NCBI RefSeq assembly: GCF_003807585.1
Contig: NZ_RMBX01000014.1
Span: 1 to 64,000, forward strand
Reading direction: 5' to 3'
Origin: Chitinophaga barathri
GTDB taxonomy: Bacteria > Bacteroidota > Bacteroidia > Chitinophagales > Chitinophagaceae
Length of the DNA: 64,000 nt
A program made the translations under genes and the position numbers. The notes beneath the pieces are model-generated. The model did no database searches. It was not told the DNA's origin and saw nothing but the letters and a program-made list of their open reading frames with translations. The first letter of the stretch is position 1. Each line of letters opens with the position of its first letter. Below, piece by piece: positions 44,395-52,201 of the stretch.

Positions 44395-46394
44395 TAACGT
44401 TGATGTACATAGGCGTAAATGCCTTTCTGCGCATTTACGGCCGGCTCGCCGGGCTCCCTTGTAACGGGAATATTCCGTATTTGCGCATCCAATATTACGG
44501 CATTTGTGTTATCCGCGAGCTGAATATTGATGATATCTTTTACCTGCTGGCGGTAAACGGGGTCGTATACCGGGAAACAGACCTCTATCCGCCGGTGCAG
44601 GTTGCGGTTCATCCAGTCCGCGGAGCCCATGTATACTTCTTCTTCCCCGTTGTTGTGGAAAATGAATATCCTCGCATGTTCCAGGTAACGGTCCACGATC
44701 CGGCGCAGGCGTATGCCCTTGCGGGGCACGATGCAGCAGATGCTGCGCACGATCAGGTCTATCTCCACCCCGGCATCGGCGGCAGCATACAGCTCCGCGA
44801 TCATTTGTTTTTCCTGGAGATTGTTGAGTTTTATCACGATGCGCGCGGGCAGGCCTTTACGGGCGTTTTCCGCTTCGCGGCGGATCATGGCGGTAAAGCG
44901 GTCCACCAGGTTGAACTGCGCCACCAGCAGGTCTTCAAAATGCATGAAGTTGTACCGGGTAGGTGTTATGCCGGTCTGCATGTATACGAACAATAATTCC
45001 AGTTCCTGCGTGATGCCCTTGTGGGCGGTGAGCAGGATATGATCCGTATAAAAACGCGCGGTGCTTTCGTTGAAATTACCCGTTGCCAGCAGGCCGATAT
45101 GATCCCAGTGAAAACCGCGTTTCCGTTTTACCAGCGCTACTTTGGCGTGGACTTTCAAACCGGGGATGCTGTATAATATTTTTACGCCGGCTTCTTTCAT
45201 CCGTTTGGCCCAGCGGATGTTATTCGCTTCGTCAAAACGGGCCTTCAGCTCCACCATCACCGTCACCTGTTTACCGTTTTTCGCCGCGCTGATCAGCGCA
45301 TGCACGATCTGCGAGCCGGAAGCCACACGGTACAGCGTCACGTAGATCTCCTTCACATCAGGGTCGGTGGCGGCCTCGTTAAAGTACCGGACGATGTAAT
45401 CGTATTTCTGGTAAGGCACATGCAGCAGCACATCCTTTTGTTTGATGGTATCCAGCAGGCTGCCATCTCCTTCCAGTGGAGCCACGGGCGCGGCGGGCAT
45501 GGGCGGGTATGCGCAGGCGGAATTGCCGGATTGCATGGGCAGCTCCGCGAGGTCTTTGAGGTTGTGATACCTGCCTCCGGCAGCCAGCTCCACGTTCGCA
45601 ATGCGGAAATACGCAGCGAGGGAATCGCGCAGTTCGTCCGGCATACGGGCATCGTACAGGAAACGCGTGGGCACGCCCAGCTGTCTTTTTATCAGCATAT
45701 CCTCCACCTTGTCCAAAAGATGCCCGCTGAATTCTTCCACATCAATTTCCGCGTCCCGGGTCACTTTGATGCTGTAACAGCCGGTGACTTTTTTGTGCGG
45801 GAAGAGGAAATCCAGGTGCTCCCGGATCACGTCGTCCAGGAAGACGATCTGTTTATCCGGCAGGCGGAGGAAGCGGGGTAGATTGGAAGACGGGATGTTT
45901 ACGATGCCGTGCCTGCCATCTTCGAGGCATACGATGAGGTACAGCGCATTGTTTTCCAGGAACATTTCCACGGGCTTATCCAGCTCCAGCGTCAACGGTT
46001 GAAGAAAACCCAGTACGGTATTGTAAAAATAATCCTTGACCGGTTTTTTATTTGCCGCGTCTATTTCTTCGCCGTAATACAGGTGCACGCCTTCCGCTTT
46101 GAGGGCGGGCAACAATTGTTTGGTGAGCGTTTGCCCGAATTCCTGCAATTGTTTTTTAAGCTCTTCCTGCACGGTGGGCAGCACGGCGGTGTCCGCTTCC
46201 TCGATATGATGCAGCGCCATCAGCGCGGGCATTCTCACCCTGAAAAATTCATCGAGGTTGGAAGAGAAGATGGACAGGAAACGTACGCGTTCAAATAAGG
46301 GCACCTGCGGGTCCGCCGCCATGCCCAGCACGCGGTGGTTAAAGGAAAGCCAGCTAAGGTCCCGGTCGTTCAGTGGTATATCGTTCTTTTGCAA
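44394..46394 (-). CDS. ppk1: Polyphosphate kinase 1
   Basis: The 666-residue enzyme makes polyphosphate from ATP. It has the N-terminal RDLSWLSFNHRVL and FFRVRM segments and the phospholipase-D-like catalytic halves, with active-site H416 in KVHAKVALV and a second His at 573 in YLEHARIFIF, then GSADWMNRNL. The start is TTG at 46394: the preceding in-frame codons are GCT and the TAG stop of the upstream gene, and the next ATG (codon 25) would remove conserved N-terminal sequence. It directly follows the HD-PycTM gene and precedes the DUF4442 gene. Confidence 0.95.
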   Translation of the reverse strand: MQKNDIPLNDRDLSWLSFNHRVLGMAADPQVPLFERVRFLSIFSSNLDEFFRVRMPALMALHHIEEADTAVLPTVQEELKKQLQEFGQTLTKQLLPALKAEGVHLYYGEEIDAANKKPVKDYFYNTVLGFLQPLTLELDKPVEMFLENNALYLIVCLEDGRHGIVNIPSSNLPRFLRLPDKQIVFLDDVIREHLDFLFPHKKVTGCYSIKVTRDAEIDVEEFSGHLLDKVEDMLIKRQLGVPTRFLYDARMPDELRDSLAAYFRIANVELAAGGRYHNLKDLAELPMQSGNSACAYPPMPAAPVAPLEGDGSLLDTIKQKDVLLHVPYQKYDYIVRYFNEAATDPDVKEIYVTLYRVASGSQIVHALISAAKNGKQVTVMVELKARFDEANNIRWAKRMKEAGVKILYSIPGLKVHAKVALVKRKRGFHWDHIGLLATGNFNESTARFYTDHILLTAHKGITQELELLFVYMQTGITPTRYNFMHFEDLLVAQFNLVDRFTAMIRREAENARKGLPARIVIKLNNLQEKQMIAELYAAADAGVEIDLIVRSICCIVPRKGIRLRRIVDRYLEHARIFIFHNNGEEEVYMGSADWMNRNLHRRIEVCFPVYDPVYRQQVKDIINIQLADNTNAVILDAQIRNIPVTREPGEPAVNAQKGIYAYVHQR

Positions 46395-46397
46395 AGC

Positions 46398-47633
46398 CTA
46401 TCCTTTTACCGGGAAAAATATGGCGGCTATCGTGAAAGCCAATACGGAAGCCACGATGCCGAACATGAATGTATTGTATGCCAGGCGCAGCAGGCGGTAC
46501 TTCCGGCCCAGCACCACGCCCAGGTTATAAATGTCGTGGATCATATTACTGTACAGGTACTCACCTTCCTTCATAATGGTTTCCATGCCCTGCTCGTATT
46601 CCTGGTAAGTCATCTGGTGGAAATTGCCGAAGAACAGGAGGTTCGCTTTTTTGCTGCGGATATCCTGGTCTGTAAACCGGCCGCTGGTTACATTCGGACG
46701 GGTGGCCAGCACGGAGAACACGATGGTGGTCACGCTCGTGGTCAGGAAGATGATGGCCGGCAGGATAAAGTTCGGGTAATCTTCCAGCTTGCGCAGCAGT
46801 ACTGATAAAAGCACCGAAATGATAATGGCGTTCACGGAGATCATGATATTCGCCTTACTGTCCGCCATGGAACTCAGCCTGATATGATTGGTGGAAGTGG
46901 TCCTGAACATGGTTTCCACACCGCGTTCCGGTTTCTTTTCCTTCTCTTTTTTCTCTTCCTTTTTCCCTTCTTTCATTTCTTCTTTATCCGCTTTGAATGT
47001 TTTATCCTTTTTCTCTTCCAATGCTTCGGCCAGCTTCTGCTCCAGTTTACCGCGGAGTTTTTCAAGGTTTTCTTCCTTCTGCTGCTTCAGCAGGGTGCGG
47101 CAATAAGCGGTGTGGTAAGTATGTGATTCGAGGAACTGGATGCTGGACTTCGCCCAGTCGGCGCCGGAGATCTTTTGTTCGGTGGCCAGCTCCAATTCGG
47201 TGCGCAGCAGTTTGTTGCGTTTGGAAAAATCTTTGCTGCCCAGGTGGAAAAGGTCCGCGTCGCAAACGATCTGCTCCACCAGGTTGCGGGGATGCTGCGG
47301 GATGCGGGTGGCCAAAATACAGTCGGCTACGGCCTGGCCTATACTTTCCGGCAGTTGCTGCTGCGCGATGAAGGTTTTGACCGCTTCCGCGCCCGCCGCT
47401 TCGTGTTGCGTACGGTCGCCCAGTATATAACCCAGATCATGGAACCATGCAGCCAGGTACACCACCAGCTGGTCCGCCTCCGTGAGCCTGTAATAAGCTG
47501 CGATCTGCTCCGCGGCGCTGACTACCTGTAAAGTATGCGCGAGATTATGATAAACAAGCACCGGGTCCGCATGTTGCTCATACTGGCGGGTAATATAGGA
47601 TTGTGCAGTTGCAATCACTGAACTTATTTCCAT
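46398..47633 (-). CDS. HD-domain phosphohydrolase fused to PycTM-like (DUF5706) membrane effector domain
   Basis: The 411-residue protein has an N-terminal HD domain with H29, H33, H65-D66 (AAWFHDLGYILG) and D125, a highly charged Lys/Glu linker (about 205-238), and a C-terminal domain whose SMADSKANIMISVNAIIIS segment and pairs of membrane helices (about 260-280, 290-310 and a last one near the C terminus) match the Pycsar effector TM family. HD domains hydrolyse nucleotide phosphates. No nucleotide cyclase gene is adjacent, so this is not a complete Pycsar defence operon. It is the first gene of the ppk1 operon and is divergent from the lipoprotein at 47718. Confidence 0.85.
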   Translation of the reverse strand: MEISSVIATAQSYITRQYEQHADPVLVYHNLAHTLQVVSAAEQIAAYYRLTEADQLVVYLAAWFHDLGYILGDRTQHEAAGAEAVKTFIAQQQLPESIGQAVADCILATRIPQHPRNLVEQIVCDADLFHLGSKDFSKRNKLLRTELELATEQKISGADWAKSSIQFLESHTYHTAYCRTLLKQQKEENLEKLRGKLEQKLAEALEEKKDKTFKADKEEMKEGKKEEKKEKEKKPERGVETMFRTTSTNHIRLSSMADSKANIMISVNAIIISVLLSVLLRKLEDYPNFILPAIIFLTTSVTTIVFSVLATRPNVTSGRFTDQDIRSKKANLLFFGNFHQMTYQEYEQGMETIMKEGEYLYSNMIHDIYNLGVVLGRKYRLLRLAYNTFMFGIVASVLAFTIAAIFFPVKG

Positions 47634-47717
47634 TTGATGTTGTATTTACTGAGAAAGTATTTCTATTTCCAAATTACGGCATTTTTTGCGTTAATTTTAT
47701 TGTATAAAGAATGGCGT

Positions 47718-48572
47718 ATGAAGATGTTAATGCAGGCCCTGCTGGTCACTACCCTCATTTCCTGCGATGCGCTGGGGATAAAGTCCAGGAAACACCAGAC
47801 CTCCCCGGAAGGTTATAACCTTGCGCAATATGAGCGTTTTAAGGTCAGGGAATCGTTGCAGGAGATATCCAGCCTCGTGTTCTACCGCGATGAGAACCAC
47901 TTTATGGCCAATAACGACGAGCAGGGAAAGGTGTTCCAGGTGGGGCTCCGCACCAAATCCGCCTATCCTTTCTGGAAGTTCGGGAAGGGCGGCGATTACG
48001 AAGAACTGGTTTACACCGGCAAAGACTGGCTCGTGCTCAAAAGCAACGGCGCCATCAACCAGATCAATTATTTGTTTACTGATACCACAGAATCCACTAC
48101 CTATCCATTCTTTAAACCCGGCAAACGGGATATGGAAGCCGCTTATTACGACATCCAGCGGAACCAGGTGATGGTGATCTGCAAAACCTGTGACGAGGAC
48201 AAAAAACAGCCCTATAACAGCGTATATGCCTTCAGGCTGGACTCCATGGCCTACATCCCCGATACCGCCTTCAGGATCAGCACCGCCACCATACCGGGGC
48301 TGGCCGAATCCCCTTCCAAACACTTCCGCCCCTCCGGCGCCGCTGTACATCCTGTTGAAAGGCGTGTATATATCGTGGCTTCTGTGAATGAACTGCTGGT
48401 GATTACCGACCTTCAGGGTAACGTCCTGGAGGCGCACCACCTGCCCCGGAAGCACTTTTCACAACCGGAAGGTATTACCTTCGCACCTAACGGGGATATG
48501 TATATCTCCAATGAGGGGGACGATGAAAACACCGCAGATATTCTCAAATTCAAATATCATCCGAAAAATTGA
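47718..48572 (+). CDS. SdiA-regulated-like lipoprotein (beta-propeller)
   Basis: I start at the ATG at 47718, giving 284 residues with a lipoprotein signal (LLVTTLISC, lipid-anchored Cys near residue 16). The frame extends 28 codons upstream from a TTG, but that part is not a signal peptide. The body shows propeller-like repeats (ISSLVFYRDENHFMANND, GDYEELVYTG, RDMEAAYYDIQRNQVMVIC, PSGAAVHPVERRVYIVAS, PEGITFAPNGDMYISNEGD), resembling the SdiA-regulated family. Its TGA overlaps the TTG start of the next gene (TTGA), so the two are coupled and may act together in the envelope. Confidence 0.75.
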   Translation: MKMLMQALLVTTLISCDALGIKSRKHQTSPEGYNLAQYERFKVRESLQEISSLVFYRDENHFMANNDEQGKVFQVGLRTKSAYPFWKFGKGGDYEELVYTGKDWLVLKSNGAINQINYLFTDTTESTTYPFFKPGKRDMEAAYYDIQRNQVMVICKTCDEDKKQPYNSVYAFRLDSMAYIPDTAFRISTATIPGLAESPSKHFRPSGAAVHPVERRVYIVASVNELLVITDLQGNVLEAHHLPRKHFSQPEGITFAPNGDMYISNEGDDENTADILKFKYHPKN

Positions 48573-51500
48573 AATACCTATCTATTCTCCTACTCAGCTG
48601 TATCGCCACAGGCGCCCTGGCGCAGCAGGACAGCGTGCAGCAACGCATCATCCTGATCGGCGACGCCGGTGAAATGCAGAACGGCAAAAACGCCGTGGTA
48701 GATGCCGTACGCCGCAACATCAATCTGAACCAGGGTAAAAACACCGTCCTGTTCCTGGGAGACAACGTGTATCCCCTCGGGTTACCCGACGCCCTCGCCA
48801 AAAATTATGACGAAGCCCGCTTCATCCTCGATTACCAGGTGAGCCTCGTGAAAGACACCAAGGCGGATGGCATATTTGTGCCCGGCAATCACGACTGGAG
48901 CAAACACCGCCCGGACGGATGGCGCCAGATCCGCAACCAGCAGCAATACATCGATTCCCTGCTGTTGCCGAATGTGAACTTCCTGCCAAAGGACGGATGC
49001 CCCGGCCCCGTTACCGTGCCCCTCGGAGACGATGTGCTGCTGGTGATCATGGATACCGAATGGTGGCTGTACCCCGGCAGAAAACCCGGTGTGGAATCCA
49101 GCTGCGACCAGAAAACGGAAGATGAAGTACTCACCGAACTGGCGGACATCGCCGCCCGCAATCCCGGTAAACTGCTGGTGTTCGCCGCGCATCACCCTTT
49201 GCGCAGTCATGGCATACACGGCGGATATTATACCCTCAAACAGCATATTTTTCCCTTAACGGATGCGAAACGTTTCCTTTACGTGCCCATGCCCGTCATC
49301 GGATCCGTATATCCCCTGGTGCGCGGTGTGTTTGGCACCCGGGAAGACCTCCCGCACCCGCTCTATAAAAGAATGATCGCGGGCATCGAAGAGGCCATGC
49401 CGAAAGATGCCGCCGTGGTATTTGTTTCCGGTCATGACCATAGTCTCCAGCTCATCCGTGAGCACGACAGGAATTATATCGTCAGCGGCTCGGGTGCAAA
49501 AGATAACAGGGCCAAAAAAGGAAAGAACTCCCTCTTCGCCAGCCACCTCAATGGTTACAGCACCATTACCGTAATGAAAAACGGTTCCGTGCGCGTGGAC
49601 TTTTATGATGAAACAAATGCACAGCCCATTTACAGCGAACCGCTGCTGAACCTGAAAGATTACCAGCGCCGCCTGGCCGTGCAGGCTTCCATACCGCCGC
49701 CTAAAACCGTGACCCTGCCCGCGGATCCGCAATATGCGGATGTAAACGGCTTTCACAAATGGTTCCTCGGAACGAACTACCGCGATGTATGGGCCACTCC
49801 CCTCACCTTCCCGGTAATAAACCTGGACACTGCCAAAGGCGGCCTGAAGATCCTGAAACGCGGCGGCGGCAAACAGACCCGCTCTCTCCGTCTTGAAGAT
49901 CCCACCGGCCAGGAATGGGTGCTGCGCTCGCTGGAAAAATGGCCGGTCAGCGCCATGCCTGAAATACTGAGAGAAACTTTTGCGAAAGAGATCGTACAGG
50001 ACCAGATATCCGCCGCCAACCCTTATGCCCCGCTGGCCGTGTCGCCACTGGCGAAGGCCGCCGGCATTCCGCACACCACGCCCACATTTGTATATCTCCC
50101 CGACGATACCGCGCTGGGCATTTACAGGAAAGACTTCGCCAACAAACTGTATCTTTTTGAAGAGCGCGAGCCCGTGACCGCCAGCAAAACCTATAACACC
50201 ATGAAGCTGCTGGAAGAAATGCTGGCAGATAATGACAACAGCGTTCATCAGCCGTCCGTGCTGTATGCCCGGCTGTTTGACACCTACATTTCAGACTGGG
50301 ACCGTCATGACGACCAGTGGCGCTGGTATGCGGAGAAAGATAAAAAACGGAAGATCTTTTATCCCATTCCCAGGGACAGGGACCAGGCGTTTTTTATAAA
50401 CACCGGCGTGCTTCCGCGAATCCTGAGCCAGCCCTACTTTTTACCTTTCGCGCAGGGTTTCCGCAAAAAGATCCCGAATGTAAACGGCTTTGCCTTTAAC
50501 AACCGCTATTTTGATCACACCCTCCTGACCGGGCTTGGTGAAGAAGTGTGGAAGGAAAAATCAAAAGCACTGGTAGCCGCTATGACGGACAGCGTGATCA
50601 AAGCCGCAGTGGCGCAGCTCCCGGATACTATCCGCAAACAGACGGAGGACATGATGGTGAGCACGCTGATCGCCAGGAGAGGGATCATGGAAAAAGAAGC
50701 CATGAAATATTACCGCTTCCTCGCTAAAGCCGTGGATGTGCCCGGCTCGCAGAAAAACGAACTGTTCACTGTGAACCGCCTGCCGGGCGGCCATGTACAG
50801 GTTACTTCGCAGAAGATCAGCAAAAAAGGTGAGCTGGAGCAAACGCTCTACGACCGTACCTTCAACCCCGCCCACACGAAAGAAGTGGTCGTTTACGGCC
50901 TCGGGGGCGAAGACCGGTTCGTGGTACGCGGAGACAATAAATCCCCCATCCGTGTGCGCCTCGTTGGCGGCAGGAACAAGGATACCTATATTGACAGCGC
51001 CAGTGCCGGCGGCGGTAAACGTGTGCTCATTTACGACCTCAAAGGAAAAGAAGACAGCTTTGCCATCACGCGCCGTGAAAAGCTGAAACTCTCTTCCAGC
51101 CCGGAAGTGATCCGTTACAACCGTTTCGCGTTTAAATACAACAAACTCATGCCCCTGGTTGCCGGCGGCTACAACCTGGACGATGGCCTGCTCATCGGCC
51201 TGGGCCTCCAATACACCGGGCATGGTTTCAGGAAAGATTCCTTTGCTGTAAAACATACGCTCACCGGCGTACATGCCGTGGCTACGGAAGCGTTCCAGTT
51301 CAAATACGAAGGGCAGTTCAATGACGTGATCGGAGAATCGGACCTGCTGCTGTACGGCATCGCCAAAGCGCCGCACAATACAGCGAATTTCTTCGGGTAT
51401 GGGAACGAAACCGTGTATGATAAAAATATAACTGATCCGCCTATACGTTATTACCGCAGCCGTTTTAACCTGTATTCCGTGGAAGCGCTCCTGCGGACCA

Positions 51501-52201
51501 ACCTCGCGCAGAATATCAGCTTCGGCATAGGCCCTTCCCTTACAGCCGTCACGCTGGAGCAGGAGGACAACGAAGGTCGCTTCCTCACGAATTACAAGGC
51601 TCATGGGCTGGATTCCGCCGCATTGTTCAAGAATAAATATTTCGCCGGGCTGCGCGGTACATTTAATATTGATACGCGTGACAACAACGTAGTGGCCACC
51701 CGCGGCCTGCTGTGGAATACTTCCATTATTGGCAACAAAGGTCTGAATGAATTCAGCAATGACTTCCTCCAGGTTCGGTCGGACATGAGCATATACGCCT
51801 CCCTCGGCCTGCCGCCCAGCGTAGTGCTGGTAACCCGCATCGGCGGTGGTTACACCTGGGGCAAGCCCGAGTTTTTCCAGGCGCTGTCCCTCGGCGGAAC
51901 GGCCAACCTGCGCGGCTTCAGGAACAACCGTTTTACCGGTACCGGCATGGTTTATAACAATATGGAACTCCGCGTAAAGCTGTTCGACTTTGCATCGTAT
52001 ATCGTGCCCGGCTCTGTGGGGCTGATCGCATTCAACGATGTGGGAAGGGTTTGGCAGAAAGGAGAAAAGTCCGGCCAGTGGCACGACGGTTTTGGCGGAG
52101 GGCTCTACTTCTCTCCCGTGAACCTGCTGGTAATCACGGCAGTGATAGGCCACTCCACCGAAGATACTTTACCCTACGTAACGTTCGGGTTTAAGTTTTA
52201 G
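48569..52201 (+). CDS. Metallophosphoesterase / kinase-fold-like / Omp85-type outer-membrane fusion protein
   Basis: The 1210-residue protein starts at TTG (48569), inside the upstream stop, and needs this start for its signal peptide (LLLSCIATGALAQ). Residues about 25-340 form a calcineurin-like metallophosphoesterase: GD31-32, GDN64-66, GNHD107-110, AHHP and GHDHS. Residues about 425-640 contain GGGKQTRSLRLED, VLRSLEK, D576-W-D-R-H580-D and P-I-P-R-D603-R-D605, which resemble CotH/Fam20-like kinase catalytic and metal-binding motifs; this is my inference. About 865 to the end is an Omp85/BamA surface-antigen barrel with the LRGF motif (R1115-G-F) and terminal Phe. The phosphatase should face the periplasm or surface; substrate unknown. 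Confidence 0.8.
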   Translation: MKYLSILLLSCIATGALAQQDSVQQRIILIGDAGEMQNGKNAVVDAVRRNINLNQGKNTVLFLGDNVYPLGLPDALAKNYDEARFILDYQVSLVKDTKADGIFVPGNHDWSKHRPDGWRQIRNQQQYIDSLLLPNVNFLPKDGCPGPVTVPLGDDVLLVIMDTEWWLYPGRKPGVESSCDQKTEDEVLTELADIAARNPGKLLVFAAHHPLRSHGIHGGYYTLKQHIFPLTDAKRFLYVPMPVIGSVYPLVRGVFGTREDLPHPLYKRMIAGIEEAMPKDAAVVFVSGHDHSLQLIREHDRNYIVSGSGAKDNRAKKGKNSLFASHLNGYSTITVMKNGSVRVDFYDETNAQPIYSEPLLNLKDYQRRLAVQASIPPPKTVTLPADPQYADVNGFHKWFLGTNYRDVWATPLTFPVINLDTAKGGLKILKRGGGKQTRSLRLEDPTGQEWVLRSLEKWPVSAMPEILRETFAKEIVQDQISAANPYAPLAVSPLAKAAGIPHTTPTFVYLPDDTALGIYRKDFANKLYLFEEREPVTASKTYNTMKLLEEMLADNDNSVHQPSVLYARLFDTYISDWDRHDDQWRWYAEKDKKRKIFYPIPRDRDQAFFINTGVLPRILSQPYFLPFAQGFRKKIPNVNGFAFNNRYFDHTLLTGLGEEVWKEKSKALVAAMTDSVIKAAVAQLPDTIRKQTEDMMVSTLIARRGIMEKEAMKYYRFLAKAVDVPGSQKNELFTVNRLPGGHVQVTSQKISKKGELEQTLYDRTFNPAHTKEVVVYGLGGEDRFVVRGDNKSPIRVRLVGGRNKDTYIDSASAGGGKRVLIYDLKGKEDSFAITRREKLKLSSSPEVIRYNRFAFKYNKLMPLVAGGYNLDDGLLIGLGLQYTGHGFRKDSFAVKHTLTGVHAVATEAFQFKYEGQFNDVIGESDLLLYGIAKAPHNTANFFGYGNETVYDKNITDPPIRYYRSRFNLYSVEALLRTNLAQNISFGIGPSLTAVTLEQEDNEGRFLTNYKAHGLDSAALFKNKYFAGLRGTFNIDTRDNNVVATRGLLWNTSIIGNKGLNEFSNDFLQVRSDMSIYASLGLPPSVVLVTRIGGGYTWGKPEFFQALSLGGTANLRGFRNNRFTGTGMVYNNMELRVKLFDFASYIVPGSVGLIAFNDVGRVWQKGEKSGQWHDGFGGGLYFSPVNLLVITAVIGHSTEDTLPYVTFGFKF

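Noticed and set aside
46398..48572. Complete Pycsar defence system
   Set aside because: The PycTM-like domain is present but no uridylate/cytidylate cyclase gene lies in the neighbourhood.
50561..52153. 530-codon minus-strand frame opposite the Omp85 barrel
   Set aside because: The sense frame has clear barrel and phosphoesterase motifs; the antisense product resembles nothing.
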